Positions 32,514-50,428 are shown, counted from the stretch's first letter. The stretch: DNA of 64,000 nucleotides from Deinococcus aestuarii (GCF_018863415.1 NZ_JAHKSN010000001.1:124001-188000), one strand, 5' to 3'. Numbers and translations: made by a program. The notes: generated from the letters alone by a model not told the origin.

Positions 32514-32652
32514 CCCGTCCGTGCGGTGCGCCGAGGACGAACCCGGGCGAAACGGGAGGCGCCAAAGACCGGCTGGCCGTGGATGTTCTGGCACCCGGGC
32601 AAGTCGGTCTGGGCCGCTTCCCCACGTTCCCGTTCTCCCAGGAGGTGTGCCC

Positions 32653-34056
<1,404 letters not shown>

Positions 34057-34084
34057 GGGGGGTCGGGTAGGCCAGCCGTTGCGG

Positions 34085-34122
34085 GAGGGTGCGGGGTCCA
34101 CGGTGGCCGCCGCACCCTCTTT
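34085..34122 (+). terminator. terminator of malEFG
   Basis: GAGGGTGCGG (34085-34094) and CCGCACCCTC (34110-34119) form a perfect 10-bp stem followed by TTT. It lies just beyond malG and before the convergent lnt stop. Confidence 0.75.
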
Positions 34123-34128
34123 GTGTGG

Positions 34129-35562
34129 CTACTCGGCCCGGTCGAGCCGCCGGGCAAAGACCAGCATCAGGGCGGCGAGGAGGAGGGCGGGGAGGTCGCC
34201 GAGGCGGACGTAGGGGGTCTCCCCGGTCAGCAGGCGGGGGCGGGCGTGCAGGACACCCTCCCCCCGGGTGAGGAGCTGGACGGGCTGGCCGAGGTCGTCG
34301 ACGGAGGCGGCGACGCCCTGGTTGACGCTGCGGACGAGCCAGCGGCGGGTCTCGATGGCGCGGACGCGGCCCATCTGGAAGTGCTGCTCGACGCCCCAGC
34401 CGTCGTACCAGCCGTCGTTGCTGACGTTGACGAGGAGCGCGGCGCCCCGGGCGGTGAGCTGTCTGGAGACCCAGGGGAAGACGCTGTCGTAGCACACGTA
34501 GGCGCCGTACAGGGCCCCGTTCAGCCGCAGGGGGGTGAGGGTCCGGGCGGGGGTGAACCCGCCCAGCTCGAAGCCGACCGCCTGCTCGATCACCCGGTAG
34601 GCGGGTCTGAGGGCCCCGTAGAGGGGGAAATACTCTCCGAACGGCACCAGGCGGGCCTTGCGGCCCAGGCTGAGCACCCGCCCGGCAGCGTCGGTGCTGA
34701 CCACCGCGTTTTGCCGGGGCTGGAAGGTGCCCAGGCCGCTGATGCCGGGGCCGGGGAACTCCGGGAGCCGCTCGGGCACCCCGGGGCGGGTGAGCGCGGT
34801 CTCGCTCCAGACGACGATCTCGCCGGGCCGCCGCGCCGTGCTCAGGTCCCGCTGCACCTCGACCTGCGCCTGCGGGCTGAGCTGCCGGGTGGCCCGCCCG
34901 AAGGAGTCGAACTCGGTCCGCAGCAGCAGCGTGGGCTGCGTGGGCCCCGGGCCCGGCACCCGCGTGACCCCGTACGCCAGGGCCGCGACCCACAGGGCCG
35001 ACATCAGGACGAGGGGGGGCCGTCTCCCCCACCAGAAGGAGACGAGGGCGGCGGCGGTGGCGGCGACGAGCACGCTGCCGAGCAAGACCCCCCCGAGGTC
35101 GGCGATCTGGATGGCGGGGGTGGGAAGCAGGCTGTACCCGAGGGTCGGCCAGGGAAAGGCGAGCGGCCCGAGGAAGCGCAGCCATTCGAGCAGGACCCAG
35201 CCGCCCGCGAGGGCCCAGACCCGCGCCTCGCGGGTGCGGACCAGCCGGGCGGCGAGGAACGCCATGACGGCGAGGAAGGCTCCCTCCAGGGCGAAGAGCA
35301 AAAAGGCGAGGACGCCCAGGACCGGGGTGCCGAAGAGCTTGGCGAGGAAGGCGGTGAGCCACCACAGGTGCACGGCGCTGTAGGCCGCGCCCGCCCACCA
35401 CATCCTCCCCGCGAGGCGGCGGGGGGCGTCCTCCCCCGTCACGAAGACGAGGAGGAGGGCGAGGGGGAGGTACGAGAGAAAGCTCCACGGGAGGGGCAGG
35501 GCACAGGCGGCGAGGAGGGCGCCCGCGAGGAGGCCGAGCAGGGGGGCGGGGAGGGGCGGCAC
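34129..35562 (-). CDS. lnt: apolipoprotein N-acyltransferase
   Basis: A 477-residue enzyme adding the third acyl chain to lipoproteins. The N-terminal half has about seven membrane helices and the C-terminal half is a carbon-nitrogen hydrolase domain. The catalytic triad positions are Glu in [11 protein letters not shown], Lys in [14 protein letters not shown] and Cys in YVCYDSVFP. The GTG start has TATCAT (35569-35574, minus) 6 nt upstream. Several lipoproteins with clear lipoboxes occur in this window as possible clients. Confidence 0.92.
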   Translation of the reverse strand: MPPLPAPLLGLLAGALLAACALPLPWSFLSYLPLALLLVFVTGEDAPRRLAGRMWWAGAAYSAVHLWWLTAFLAKLFGTPVLGVLAFLLFALEGAFLAVMAFLAARLVRTREARVWALAGGWVLLEWLRFLGPLAFPWPTLGYSLLPTPAIQIADLGGVLLGSVLVAATAAALVSFWWGRRPPLVLMSALWVAALAYGVTRVPGPGPTQPTLLLRTEFDSFGRATRQLSPQAQVEVQRDLSTARRPGEIVVWSETALTRPGVPERLPEFPGPGISGLGTFQPRQNAVVSTDAAGRVLSLGRKARLVPFGEYFPLYGALRPAYRVIEQAVGFELGGFTPARTLTPLRLNGALYGAYVCYDSVFPWVSRQLTARGAALLVNVSNDGWYDGWGVEQHFQMGRVRAIETRRWLVRSVNQGVAASVDDLGQPVQLLTRGEGVLHARPRLLTGETPYVRLGDLPALLLAALMLVFARRLDRAE

Positions 35563-35638
35563 CGGGCCATGATAGGGGCCGGGGCACGCGGAAAAGTTCG
35601 CGCACGGGGCCGGGGCTTTGCCCTAGGATGGGGGCACT

Positions 35639-36343
<705 letters not shown>

Positions 36344-36345
36344 CG

Positions 36346-36389
36346 GGCGTGTGGCGTGTGGAGCAGACCCTCTCCACGCCACACGCGCC
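36346..36389. terminator. strong bidirectional hairpin between convergent genes
   Basis: GGCGTGTGGCGTGTGGAG (36346-36363) pairs with CTCCACGCCACACGCGCC (36372-36389) apart from small bulges. It lies between the metallophosphoesterase gene and the end of the aminotransferase gene and would serve both. Confidence 0.7.
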
Positions 36390-37537
36390 TAAGCCGGAAC
36401 GGCCCCCAGCGCCTCCTCGAAGCGGTCCGCGAGGCCCCGTTCGCCCAGCAGGCTCTCCAGGGCGAGCATCAGGGCGCGGTAGGGGGCGGGGCGGGCGGCC
36501 TCGCCCATCAGGCCGAGTCTCCAGATCTGGCCCGCCGTGGGGCCCAGTCCGCCGGTGACGCTGATCTCGCGTGTCCTCAGGGCCGCGCGCACGTCCGCGT
36601 CGTCGAGGCCGGGCGGCAGCCGCAGGGCGAGGACGGTGGGGAGCCGGGCGGCAGGGTCCCCGACGTAGTGGGTGAAGCCCAGGGGGGCGAGGGCGAGGGC
36701 GACCGCCTGGCCCAGGAGGCGCACGCGGGTCTGGCGGGCTTCGAGGCCCTCCTCCAGGGCGGCCCCGAGGGCGGCGTGGAAGGCGTAGTGGAGGTTGACG
36801 GGGACGGTGTGGTGGTAGGTGTGGCGGTCCCAGTAGTCGCGCAGGCCCTCGAAGTCGCAGTACCACAGCGGCGCGGGGGTGCGGCGGGCGTGGAAGCGGG
36901 CGAAGGCGCGTTCGCTGATGGCGACGGGGGCGAGGCCGGGGGGGGCCGAGAGGCACTTCTGCGCGCCGGTGTAGGCGTAGTCCACCCCCCACCGGGCCAT
37001 GTGGAAGGGCTCCATCCCGGCGGTGGTCACCGCGTCCACGGTCAGGAGCGCCCCGCTCTCCCGCACCAGCCGGGCGATCTCGGGCACCGGGTTGAGCACC
37101 CCCGTGCTCGTCTCGCCGTGCACGACCGCGACCATCCCCACCCCGTCCAGGTGCGCGGCCACGTCGGCGGGGTCGATGGCCTCGCCGAGGGGGGCGGTCA
37201 CGAGCCGCACCCGCGCCCCGTAGCGGGCGGCCATCTCCGCCATCCGGTGCCCGAAGGAGCCGTTGGCGCACACCAGCACCTCGTCCCCGGCCTCGACGAG
37301 GTTGGCGAAACCCGCCTCCATCCCCAGGCTGCCGGTGCCCGCGAGCAGGGCGGTGAAGGTCTGCGGCCCGGTGCCGTACATCACCCGCAGGTCCCCCTGA
37401 ATCTCGCGGTTGAGCGCGAAGACCTCGGGGTCCATGTGCCCCAGCATCCCGCGCAGCAGCGCCCGCTGCGCCCGGGGGTGGATCGGCGTGGGACCGGGCG
37501 TCAGCAGGATGTGGCCGTCGTGGCTCTCCTCGAACAT
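36389..37537 (-). CDS. class V aminotransferase (alanine/serine--glyoxylate type)
   Basis: A 382-residue PLP enzyme. It begins [18 protein letters not shown], the usual start of AGXT-like enzymes, and has [34 protein letters not shown] and the PLP lysine in [13 protein letters not shown]. Likely transamination of serine or alanine with glyoxylate or a hydroxypyruvate-related keto acid. The ATG at 37535-37537 has TAGACT (37545-37550, minus) 7 nt upstream. Two palindromes lie farther upstream (see the regulatory entry). Confidence 0.9.
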   Translation of the reverse strand: MFEESHDGHILLTPGPTPIHPRAQRALLRGMLGHMDPEVFALNREIQGDLRVMYGTGPQTFTALLAGTGSLGMEAGFANLVEAGDEVLVCANGSFGHRMAEMAARYGARVRLVTAPLGEAIDPADVAAHLDGVGMVAVVHGETSTGVLNPVPEIARLVRESGALLTVDAVTTAGMEPFHMARWGVDYAYTGAQKCLSAPPGLAPVAISERAFARFHARRTPAPLWYCDFEGLRDYWDRHTYHHTVPVNLHYAFHAALGAALEEGLEARQTRVRLLGQAVALALAPLGFTHYVGDPAARLPTVLALRLPPGLDDADVRAALRTREISVTGGLGPTAGQIWRLGLMGEAARPAPYRALMLALESLLGERGLADRFEEALGAVPA

Positions 37538-37568
37538 GACACGGAGTCTACCGCCCGCCGCGGAGGTT

Positions 37569-37624
37569 GAGCAACGCGGTTGCTCAGGTGGGCTGGACAG
37601 GGGGACGGGACGCAACGCGATTGC
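37569..37624 (-). promoter_or_regulatory. tandem palindromes upstream of the aminotransferase
   Basis: TGAGCAACGCGGTTGCTCA (37568-37586) and GCAACGCGATTGC (37612-37624) share the core GCAACGCG-TTGC. Their centres are 41 bp apart, about four helical turns, and lie about 30 and 70 bp upstream of the -10 box. They may be paired operator sites; the first could also work as a terminator hairpin for the hydrolase gene. Confidence 0.45.
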
Positions 37625-37636
37625 GGCAGCGGGGGG

Positions 37637-38383
37637 TCAGCGGTTCACCCGGTGCAGGAAGGCGAGGGTGAGGCGGGCGACGGCGCGGGGGTGGGAGTCG
37701 GTGAGGGCGTGCGTCCCGCCGGGGACCACGCGCACGGCGGCGTGGGGAATGGCGCGGCGGATGGCGCGGACGGTCCAGGAGCGGACGACGGGATCGGCGG
37801 TGCCGTCGAGGAGCAGGGTGGGCACCCGCACGTGGGGCAGGAGGGGGCCGGTTTCGTGCTCGCGCTGGTCGGCGGCGAGGCGGGTCATCAAGGCGGGGCC
37901 GCTGCGCAAGTAGGCGGCGAGGCCGGGGAGGATCAGCCCGGGGCGCTCGCGGGGCAAGTCGCGCGCGAGCCGCAGGAGTTGGAGGGGCACGCTGGGGTTC
38001 TCGGGGATGCCGGTGGGGGCGCAGGCGATCAGGGCACCCGGGAGACCGGGGAAGCGGGCGGCGAGGTCGAAGATCACCTCGCCGCCGACCGAGTGGCCCA
38101 GGAGGGGCGCGCCCCACAGGCCGCTTTCGTCCAGCCAGGCGGCGAGGTGCCCCGTGAGGTCCTCGATCCGGGCCGGGTAGCCCGGGGCGCCCTGGCTCAG
38201 GCCGTGGCCGGGCGGGTCGTAGGCGTAGACGGTGCGCTCGGGGGCGAGCTGGCGCGAGACGCGGGCGTACATCCACGAGGCGCAGCCCAGGCCGGGGACG
38301 ATGACGAGGGGGGGCCCTTCGCCGCGCACCCGGGCATGGGTCCGCAGGCCGTGGACGCGGGTGAACAGTCGCCGCGCCTTCAA
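37637..38383 (-). CDS. alpha/beta hydrolase (second of a tandem pair)
   Basis: A 248-residue alpha/beta hydrolase. The oxyanion region is VIVPGLGCASWMY, the nucleophile elbow GHSVGGEV, the acid LLLDGTADPVV and the catalytic His GGTHALTDSHP. The TTG start at 38381-38383 overlaps the stop of the upstream hydrolase as TTGA and follows GGGGAGG, so the two are coupled. The substrate is not known. Confidence 0.85.
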   Translation of the reverse strand: MKARRLFTRVHGLRTHARVRGEGPPLVIVPGLGCASWMYARVSRQLAPERTVYAYDPPGHGLSQGAPGYPARIEDLTGHLAAWLDESGLWGAPLLGHSVGGEVIFDLAARFPGLPGALIACAPTGIPENPSVPLQLLRLARDLPRERPGLILPGLAAYLRSGPALMTRLAADQREHETGPLLPHVRVPTLLLDGTADPVVRSWTVRAIRRAIPHAAVRVVPGGTHALTDSHPRAVARLTLAFLHRVNR

Positions 38384-39144
38384 GCCTCCCCTGCCCTGTC
38401 TGCCCGCCCGCCCGCCGGTTCGTCCCCGGCGAGGAACTCGAGGACCAGGGCGTTGAACCGCGCCGGGGCGTCCACCATAACGACGTGCCCGGCGCGGGGA
38501 ATCTCCTCGTAGCGGGCGCCGGGGATGGCGGCGGCGAGCGCCCGGCCGGTGCGGGGGGGCACGAGGGCGTCGCGCGCTCCCCAGACGACCAGGGTGCGGG
38601 CGGTGAGGCGCGGCAGGAGGTCGGACACGTTGTCGCCGAGGAGGTCGGTGGTGGACCGCCAGACGTTGACCGGCCCGGCGCGGGCGGCGTCGGCGAGGAC
38701 GCGCGGCACGAAGGTGAGGCGGCCCGTGATCGCGGCGCGGGGAAGTTTCAGCGCCACCCGGTAGATGTTGCCGGTGAGCAGCCCGCTCGCGCAGGCGAGG
38801 ACGAGGTTGCGGACCCGGCCACTTCTCTGGGCGGCGACGTGGGTGCAGATGTGGCCGCCCATCGAGTGGCCGATCAGAGTGACCCGCTCCAGGCCGAGGT
38901 CGTCGAGCCACCGGGCGATCAATGCGGCGGCGCCCTGCACGCCCAGGGCCCGCTGGCGGTAGGCCCGGCCGTAGCCGACGAGGTCGATCACGTAGACCCG
39001 GTATGACGCGGCGAGCGCGGGGACGTTGCGCCGCCACCACCGGCCCGACCCGCTCAGGCCGTGGACGAGGACGATGGGGTCGCCCTCGCCGGTCACGTGG
39101 TAGGAGAGGCGCGAGGGTCCGGCCCGGTATTCCTGCGCTTGCAC
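38380..39144 (-). CDS. alpha/beta hydrolase (first of a tandem pair)
   Basis: A 254-residue alpha/beta hydrolase with VLVHGLSGSGRWW, nucleophile elbow IGHSMGGHI, acid VWGARDALVPP and catalytic His RAGHVVMVDAP. It is only loosely similar to its neighbour, so the pair is an old duplication or two unrelated family members. An ATG at 39156 is in frame but lies inside the -10 box TATGCT (39152-39157); the GTG at 39142-39144, 7 nt downstream of the box, is therefore preferred. Confidence 0.85.
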   Translation of the reverse strand: MQAQEYRAGPSRLSYHVTGEGDPIVLVHGLSGSGRWWRRNVPALAASYRVYVIDLVGYGRAYRQRALGVQGAAALIARWLDDLGLERVTLIGHSMGGHICTHVAAQRSGRVRNLVLACASGLLTGNIYRVALKLPRAAITGRLTFVPRVLADAARAGPVNVWRSTTDLLGDNVSDLLPRLTARTLVVWGARDALVPPRTGRALAAAIPGARYEEIPRAGHVVMVDAPARFNALVLEFLAGDEPAGGRADRAGEA

Positions 39145-39151
39145 GCGCCCG

Positions 39152-39157
39152 AGCATA
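39152..39157 (-). promoter_or_regulatory. -10 box that decides the hydrolase start
   Basis: TATGCT stands 7 nt before the GTG. It contains the alternative ATG, which a transcript from this promoter would lack. Confidence 0.5.
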
Positions 39158-39172
39158 GCGCCCGGGCCGAGG

Positions 39173-39775
<603 letters not shown>

Positions 39776-39897
39776 GACGGGGGCTCCGGGGCGGGGGTGG
39801 GGGCGGGCGACCGGCCTGGGGGTTTCTCCGGGAGGGCTGGACGCCCGATTGCCAGGGGCGGCGCAGAGGGGCTGCTCTGGCGTCAGGCTGAGGCTAG

Positions 39898-39920
39898 AGC
39901 CTAATTTGTATTAATTTATG
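39898..39920 (-). repeat. ATTAATAC motif, site 4 (pdxS-pdxT gap)
   Basis: On the minus strand the site reads CATAAATTAATACAAATTAG then GCTC. It differs from the site at 19281 by one base and one inserted T over about 22 bases. It sits between pdxS and pdxT, 122 nt before the pdxT start, and may include a promoter for pdxT, but no clean -35/-10 pair is evident. Confidence 0.6.
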
Positions 39921-39950
39921 GACCCAGGCGGGGGCCGCGTGAGTTCCCGC

Positions 39951-40844
39951 CTACCAGCCCCGGCCCGCGAGGCGCTGTTCGGGGAGGAGGGTGTCGATGT
40001 CGATGCCGGTCATGGGGGGGCCGAGGTCCTCGCTGAGCCGGGCGAGGAGGTCGGGGTTTTGGAAGTGGGTGACGGCCTGGACGATGGCGCGGGCGCGGCG
40101 CTCGGGCTGGTCACTCTTGAAGATGCCGCTGCCGACGAACACGCCGTCGAGGCCGAGATGCATCATCAGGGCGGCGTCGGCGGGGGTGGCGACGCCGCCA
40201 GCGGCGAAGTTGACGACGGGGAGGGCACCGTGCTCGTGGACGTGGCGGACGAGGTCGTAGGGGGCGCCGAGGTCACGGGCGGCGGTCATGAGTTCGTCCA
40301 CCGGGCGGGCCTGGATCGCGCGGATTTCGCCCAGGACGGTTCGGGCGTGGCGCACGGCCTCGACGATGTTGCCGGTGCCCGCCTCGCCCTTGGTGCGGAT
40401 CATGGACGCCCCCTCGCCCACGCGGCGCAGGGCCTCGCCGAGGTTGCGGGCGCCACAGACGAAGGGGACGGTGAAGCCGGTCTTGTCGATGTGGAATTGG
40501 TCGTCCGCCGGGGTCAGCACCTCCGACTCGTCGATGAAGTCCACCCCGAGGGCCTGGAGAATCTGCGCCTCGACGAGGTGGCCGATGCGGACCTTCGCCA
40601 TCACGGGAATCGACACGGCGGCGACGATCTCCTTGATCATCCGGGGATCGCTCATGCGGGCGACGCCCCCGTCGCGGCGGATGTCGGCGGGCACGCGTTC
40701 CAGCGCCATCACGGCGGTCGCCCCGGCGGCCTCAGCAATTCGCGCCTGGTCGGCCGTCACCACGTCCATGATCACGCCGCCCTTGAACATCTCGGCAAAG
40801 CCCCGCTTGATCGCGGGCGTTCCGGTCTCGGGAGAGAGGGTCAT
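39951..40844 (-). CDS. pdxS: pyridoxal 5'-phosphate synthase lyase subunit
   Basis: A 297-residue TIM barrel making PLP from ribose 5-phosphate, glyceraldehyde 3-phosphate and ammonia. It has [18 protein letters not shown], the lysine in [16 protein letters not shown], the second lysine in [11 protein letters not shown] and [13 protein letters not shown]. The ATG at 40842-40844 is used; a GTG nine bases upstream would add three residues. No leaderless box is evident here. Confidence 0.96.
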   Translation of the reverse strand: MTLSPETGTPAIKRGFAEMFKGGVIMDVVTADQARIAEAAGATAVMALERVPADIRRDGGVARMSDPRMIKEIVAAVSIPVMAKVRIGHLVEAQILQALGVDFIDESEVLTPADDQFHIDKTGFTVPFVCGARNLGEALRRVGEGASMIRTKGEAGTGNIVEAVRHARTVLGEIRAIQARPVDELMTAARDLGAPYDLVRHVHEHGALPVVNFAAGGVATPADAALMMHLGLDGVFVGSGIFKSDQPERRARAIVQAVTHFQNPDLLARLSEDLGPPMTGIDIDTLLPEQRLAGRGW

Positions 40845-40863
40845 GCCCGCCACTCTGACGCAA

Positions 40864-40889
40864 AACTGGCCCCACGGGGAGGGCCAGTT
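40864..40889 (-). terminator. intrinsic terminator after the response regulator
   Basis: AACTGGCCC and GGGCCAGTT form a perfect 9-bp stem with an 8-nt loop. On the minus strand it is followed by TTG from a TTTT tract, the expected side for ending the regulator transcript before pdxS. Confidence 0.7.
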
Positions 40890-40911
40890 CGGGGGCCGTT
40901 CTGGGGTCAGT

Positions 40912-41325
40912 TCAGCCGGAGGCGCGGGCGGCGACCTCGCGGATGCTCTCGACGAGCTGGGAGGGGCGAAAGGGCTTGACGAGGTAGGCGGAGATGAGGT
41001 CGGGGCCGAGTTCGGGGACGCGCTCCTGGCGGTCGAGGCCGGAGAGGAACACGACGGGGGGCAGAGCCGGGCCGAGGGCGGCGTGGAGGCGGCGGACGGT
41101 CTCGAAGCCGTCCCAGGGGGTCATCAGCACGTCCATGATGATGACGTCGAAGCTTTGCGCGCACGCGGCGCTCAGGGCCTCGGGGCCGCTGCGGGCGGTC
41201 TCGACCCGGAAGCCGTGGAGGCCGAGCGTGAGGCCCAGGAGTTCGAGAATCTGCCGCTCGTCGTCCACGACGAGGAGGCGCAGTCCGGGTGGGGTCTCCC
41301 CTGCCCCCGGGGGTGCGCGCCTCAC
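40912..41325 (-). CDS. single-domain response regulator
   Basis: A 137-residue REC domain with no output domain. The acidic pocket is VVDDE, the phospho-acceptor Asp lies in [12 protein letters not shown], the Thr/Ser is in VVFLSGLD and the Lys in AYLVKPF. The start is GTG. It lies downstream of rho with no histidine kinase gene nearby. It probably relays phosphate or binds a partner protein. Confidence 0.88.
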   Translation of the reverse strand: MRRAPPGAGETPPGLRLLVVDDERQILELLGLTLGLHGFRVETARSGPEALSAACAQSFDVIIMDVLMTPWDGFETVRRLHAALGPALPPVVFLSGLDRQERVPELGPDLISAYLVKPFRPSQLVESIREVAARASG

Positions 41326-41472
41326 GGGCGACGCTCCGGGGCGCCGCGGCGGAGGAGGGTGGGAGGGGACTCGGGCACCGGGCCTCCGGGAGAAGGGCGC
41401 CGCGAGGGGGTCGCTGCCGGGTGGGGGGCAGCGGCGCCCGGGGGCGTGCGGAAGGTGACGAACAGGGACGGG

Positions 41473-41493
41473 GACACGGGCGAGGGGGCCGTG

Positions 41494-41495
<2 letters not shown>
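41473..41495 (-). terminator. hairpin overlapping the rho stop codon
   Basis: GACACGG (41473-41479) and CCGTGTC (41489-41495) form a 7-bp stem that includes part of the rho stop codon. A second stem (CGCTGCC/GGCAGCG) lies near 41412 in the otherwise gene-free stretch before the response regulator. Confidence 0.45.
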
Positions 41496-42774
<1,279 letters not shown>

Positions 42775-42795
42775 TGGGGGGGGTCCTCCTGGGGA

Positions 42796-43524
<729 letters not shown>

Positions 43525-43615
43525 GCGTTTGCCCCCTTTCGTCTATTCTATGGGCCTGCGGGGTATGGTAGGCGCCCAGGCTGTGAAGCGCCATATCCGG
43601 ACGGTCAACCCGGCC

Positions 43616-43643
43616 TTGAGCGTCCCTGGAAGTCTTTTATGAT
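43616..43643 (+). promoter_or_regulatory. ileS: promoter of the ileS leader
   Basis: TTGAGC (43616-43621), a 16-nt spacer and TATGAT (43638-43643) form one of the best -35/-10 pairs in the window. It gives a leader of close to 390 nt before ileS. Confidence 0.65.
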
Positions 43644-43734
43644 CGCACCTTCGCGCCTCCCCGACCAGGACGAATGACCGATTGACCCCGCCCGCCCCGG
43701 GGGCCTAGCATGAGCGCAGCCCCGGGAACGGGGA

Positions 43735-44020
43735 GACAACCCTCAAGGCGACCGTGAGACGAGTACGCGGAGTCGGCAGCCAGGAGCGAGTCCGGGACGG
43801 TGCGAGCCGGACGGCGTGGCCCCCGCCGAAGATCCCCTCCCGCGCCGACGGAAGAAAGGCTCTCCTGTTGGGCCGACTAGACCCGTCCGGACGCCCCCCG
43901 ACAGAGGGCCTGGCAAGAGGCTCCCGTTTCGGGGGTGAAGTTGGGTGGTACCACGCGATCAGCCTATGGGCGGCGCGTCCCAGCAGCGGCAGGAACGCTG
44001 GGACGCGCCGTTTGTTTTTG
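43735..44020 (+). ncRNA. T-box leader controlling ileS
   Basis: The leader has the T-box sequence GGGTGGTACCACGCG (43943-43957), an AGTA motif near 43772 opposite GAAG followed by an ATC codon (43832-43834) that fits an isoleucine specifier, and a strong intrinsic terminator. The terminator arms are GGCGCGTCCCAGC (43972-43984) and GCTGGGACGCGCC (43997-44009), followed by TTTGTTTTTG. Uncharged tRNA-Ile is expected to stabilise the antiterminator and allow transcription of ileS. The 5' limit is approximate. Confidence 0.88.
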
Positions 44021-44034
44021 TTCAAGGAGAGACC

Positions 44035-47313
<3,279 letters not shown>

Positions 47314-47414
47314 GCGGGACAGCGAGGGGGCGGGGGCTTGAGGGCTTCCGCCTCTCCCTTGTGTCACTACCGGGGTACGTACATTTCACCGCGTCCCGGG
47401 CCTAGCGTGAGGAC

Positions 47415-48188
47415 ATGACCTGGAATCCCGAGCAGTACCACCGCCACCGGGAGGCGCGGAGTGCCCCGGTGCGCGACCTGATGGCGATGATCCCGGCTCT
47501 CCCCTACCGCGACGTGGTGGACCTGGGGTGCGGGACGGGGGAGCACACGCGGGCATTGGCGGAACGCTTTCGTGACGCTCAGGTCCTCGGGCTCGACAGC
47601 AGCACCGAGATGCTGGCACAGGCGGACGCTTCCGGCCTTCCAGGGTTGCGCTTCGGGCGGGGGGACATCCTCGACCTGGCGGGGGACTACGACCTGATGT
47701 TCTCGAACGCGGCGCTCCAGTGGCTGCCCGACCACCCGGCGCTCCTCGCGCGGCTGTGGGAGAGGCTGCGGCCCGGCGGGGTGCTCGCCGTTCAGGTGCC
47801 CGCCAACCACGACCACGACAGCCACCGCCTGCTCACGGAGACGGCGAACGAGTTCGCGGCGGAACTCGGGGGCTTCACCCGCTTCGGGACGGCGCACGGG
47901 GCGTCGCCCGTCCTGACGCCAGCCCAGTACGCCGAGGTGCTGGACGAGTTGGGCGGGGTGGAGATCGTGGCGCTGAGCAGGGTCTACCCGGTCGTCCTGC
48001 CGGGTGCCGAGGGCCTGCTTGACTGGACGCGCGGGACGGCGCTGGTGCCCTACCTCTCGCGGCTGGGGGAGCGGGACGGCGAGCGGTTCGTGGCGGCGTA
48101 CCTGGACCGGCTGCGGTCGCGCTGGCCGGGCGAGCGGGTCTACTACGCCTTCACGCGGGTGCTGTTCACGGCGCGCAAACCGGGATAG
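47415..48188 (+). CDS. tam: trans-aconitate methyltransferase-like protein
   Basis: A 257-residue class I methyltransferase. The N-terminus MTWNPEQYHRHREARSAPVR, motif I VVDLGCGTGEHT, the SNAALQWLPDH motif and WTRGTALVPYLSRL follow the Tam family, which methylates trans-aconitate to detoxify it. TAGCGT (47403-47408) lies 6 nt before the ATG, with GAGG that could also serve as ribosome site. It converges on degV. Confidence 0.85.
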   Translation: MTWNPEQYHRHREARSAPVRDLMAMIPALPYRDVVDLGCGTGEHTRALAERFRDAQVLGLDSSTEMLAQADASGLPGLRFGRGDILDLAGDYDLMFSNAALQWLPDHPALLARLWERLRPGGVLAVQVPANHDHDSHRLLTETANEFAAELGGFTRFGTAHGASPVLTPAQYAEVLDELGGVEIVALSRVYPVVLPGAEGLLDWTRGTALVPYLSRLGERDGERFVAAYLDRLRSRWPGERVYYAFTRVLFTARKPG

Positions 48189-48209
48189 GGCGGGCGACGG
48201 GCGATCCGC

Positions 48210-49055
48210 TCACCCCGCGTAAGGCCGGGCCATCACCCCGTAGGTGCCCGGGCCGACGTGGGCGCCGATGACCGGGCCGAGGAGCTGAAGGCGGCCCCGC
48301 GCGACGTTGAGGCGGCTGGCACCGAGGGCGGCCCTGAGTTCGGTGAGGCGGATGGGGTCGCGGCCCGCGTGCCCGACGGTGACGGCGACGGGCTGATCGC
48401 CGAAGCGCTCTTCGAGCCCCGCGAGGATGTCGCGCAGGGCGGCCTCGGCCTTCACGCGGCGCACCGCCCGCAGCCTGCCCCCGTCGAAGCGCAGGACGGG
48501 GCGCAGGCCGAGCGCGTTGCCCACGAGTTCGCCCGCCCGCGAGAGGCGGCCGCCCCGGCGCAGGTATTCGAGGGTAGGGACGGTGAATTCGGCGAGGGCT
48601 TCCTCCCCCACCCGCCGGACGGCGGCCTGTGCCGCCTGCGCGTCTCCCCCCCTCCACACCGCGTCGCGGGCGGCGATGGCGGCCTCCGCGAGGGGCAGCG
48701 AGGCGAGGCCGCTGTCGATGACGCACACGCGCTCCCCCGCGTCCAGGGCCCCCGCGGCGGCCCGGGCGTGGCGCACCGTGTCCGAGAGGTCGCCGCTGAG
48801 GTGCACGCTGATCACCCCGGCGTGGGTGGCGAGCAGGTCGCGGTAGAGGACCTCGAAGGCGTCTTGCGGCGCGGGCGCGGTCGCCACCGTCCCGCCCCGG
48901 CGCTGGTGGTCGTACACGGCGTCGGGGTCGAGGTCCTGCCAGTCGAGAAAGGTGCGGCCCCCCAGCAGCACGCGCAGGGGCACGACGCGCAGGCCGAGGG
49001 CGCGGGCCGTCTCGGGGGGGAGGTCGCAGGTGGAATCGGTCACGACGGCGAGCAT
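48210..49055 (-). CDS. DegV family fatty-acid-binding protein
   Basis: A 281-residue DegV protein. It starts [19 protein letters not shown] and has VATAPAPQ, the lipid-contact region [22 protein letters not shown] and [16 protein letters not shown]. Members bind fatty acids and some serve as FakB subunits of fatty acid kinase. No fakA gene is in the window. It is divergent from bshA. Confidence 0.92.
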   Translation of the reverse strand: MLAVVTDSTCDLPPETARALGLRVVPLRVLLGGRTFLDWQDLDPDAVYDHQRRGGTVATAPAPQDAFEVLYRDLLATHAGVISVHLSGDLSDTVRHARAAAGALDAGERVCVIDSGLASLPLAEAAIAARDAVWRGGDAQAAQAAVRRVGEEALAEFTVPTLEYLRRGGRLSRAGELVGNALGLRPVLRFDGGRLRAVRRVKAEAALRDILAGLEERFGDQPVAVTVGHAGRDPIRLTELRAALGASRLNVARGRLQLLGPVIGAHVGPGTYGVMARPYAG

Positions 49056-49102
49056 GGTGCCGAACAGGGTAACGGCCGCGAGTGCGAGCGTCGATACAAT
49101 TC

Positions 49103-49130
49103 TTGGCGTGGCGGCGGCGGGGTCTATACT
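49103..49130 (+). promoter_or_regulatory. bshA: promoter of bshA
   Basis: TTGGCG (49103-49108), a 16-nt spacer and TATACT (49125-49130), 8 nt before the ATG at 49139. The mRNA would have at most one or two leader bases. Confidence 0.65.
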
Positions 49131-49138
49131 CCCCGGCG

Positions 49139-50284
49139 ATGGGGCGGACGCCAGAAAAGATTGCCGTGCTGTGCCACTCGGGCGCCGGGGGCTCGGGGGT
49201 GGTGGCGACCGAGCTGGGGCTGCTCGTGGCCGAGGCGGGGCACGAGGTCCACTTCATCGGGTCCGCCGTGCCCTTCCGGCTGGCGGGGCAGCGGGGGGCG
49301 AACAGGCCCTTTTACCATCAGGTGAGTGCCTTTGCCTACGCGCTGTTCGACCAGCCCTTTCCGGAGCTGGCGGTGGCAAACACCCTGACCGAGGTCATCT
49401 TGGAGCACGGGGTGGAGCTGACGCACGCGCACTACGCGATTCCGCACGCGACCGCCGCCCTGCACGCGCAGGCGATCACGCGAAGGAGCCGGGTGGTGAC
49501 CACCCTGCACGGCACCGACGTGACGCTGGTGGGGGCCGAGCCCGCCTTCCGGCACACCACCCGGCACGCCATCGAGCGCAGCAATCACGTGACGGCGGTG
49601 TCGCACTTCCTGGCGGGGCAGACGCGCGAGGTCTTCGGGACAGAGCGCGAGATCGAGGTGATCCACAACTTCGTGGACGCGGAACGCTTCACGCGGGTGG
49701 CCGATCCGGCCGTGCGCGCCCGTTTCGCGCACCCGGAGGAGGCCCTGATCGTCCACGTGAGCAACTTCCGCCCGGTCAAGCGGGTGGAGGACGTCGTGGA
49801 GGTCTTCGCGCGGGTGGCGAGCGAGGTCCCGGCCCGGCTGCTGATGATCGGCGACGGCCCCGAGCGGCCCCGCGCCTTCGAGCTCGCCGGACAGCTCGGG
49901 GTGACCAGCCGCACGCACTTCCTGGGGTCCTTTCCCGACGTGCAGTCGGTGCTGGGGATCAGCGACCTCTTCCTGTTGCCGAGCAGCAACGAGAGCTTCG
50001 GCCTCGCCGCCCTGGAGGCGATGAGCTGCGAGGTCCCGGTCGTCGCCGCGCGGGCGGGGGGCGTGCCCGAGGTCGTGGAAGACGGGGTGACGGGCCTGCT
50101 CGCCCCGCTGGGCGACGTGGACGCGATGGCGCACGCCGCGCTGCGCATCCTGCGGGACGCGGGGCTTCACCGGGCGATGGGCGCGGCGGGGAGGGAGGCG
50201 GCCCTCACCCACTTCCACCCGGGGCGCATCGTGCCGCGTTACCTGAGCGCCTACGCGCGCACGGTGGCGGGCGGGCGCGGGTAG
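49139..50284 (+). CDS. bshA: N-acetyl-alpha-D-glucosaminyl L-malate synthase
   Basis: A 381-residue GT4-fold glycosyltransferase, first step of bacillithiol synthesis (UDP-GlcNAc plus L-malate). It has [64 protein letters not shown] and the nucleotide Glu motif [15 protein letters not shown]. The set is BshA-like rather than a general GT4. Bacillithiol is known in Deinococcus. Later-step genes are not in the window. Confidence 0.93.
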   Translation: MGRTPEKIAVLCHSGAGGSGVVATELGLLVAEAGHEVHFIGSAVPFRLAGQRGANRPFYHQVSAFAYALFDQPFPELAVANTLTEVILEHGVELTHAHYAIPHATAALHAQAITRRSRVVTTLHGTDVTLVGAEPAFRHTTRHAIERSNHVTAVSHFLAGQTREVFGTEREIEVIHNFVDAERFTRVADPAVRARFAHPEEALIVHVSNFRPVKRVEDVVEVFARVASEVPARLLMIGDGPERPRAFELAGQLGVTSRTHFLGSFPDVQSVLGISDLFLLPSSNESFGLAALEAMSCEVPVVAARAGGVPEVVEDGVTGLLAPLGDVDAMAHAALRILRDAGLHRAMGAAGREAALTHFHPGRIVPRYLSAYARTVAGGRG

Positions 50285-50428
50285 AGCGCGGCGGAGCGGC
50301 CTGTCCGCCCGGTCATGATCGCTCGACGTTCAGCTTTATGAGGGTCAATCGCTTAGATGTGACAAATTCCTCATGAGCCGACCGTAAGGTGAGGCCTGAA
50401 TTCCGCCGGGACCGCGCCTGTCCGGTTT

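Noticed and set aside
32514..32652. A separate small gene between malF and malG
   Set aside because: The open frame there has no ribosome site of its own and runs on as a shadow of malG.
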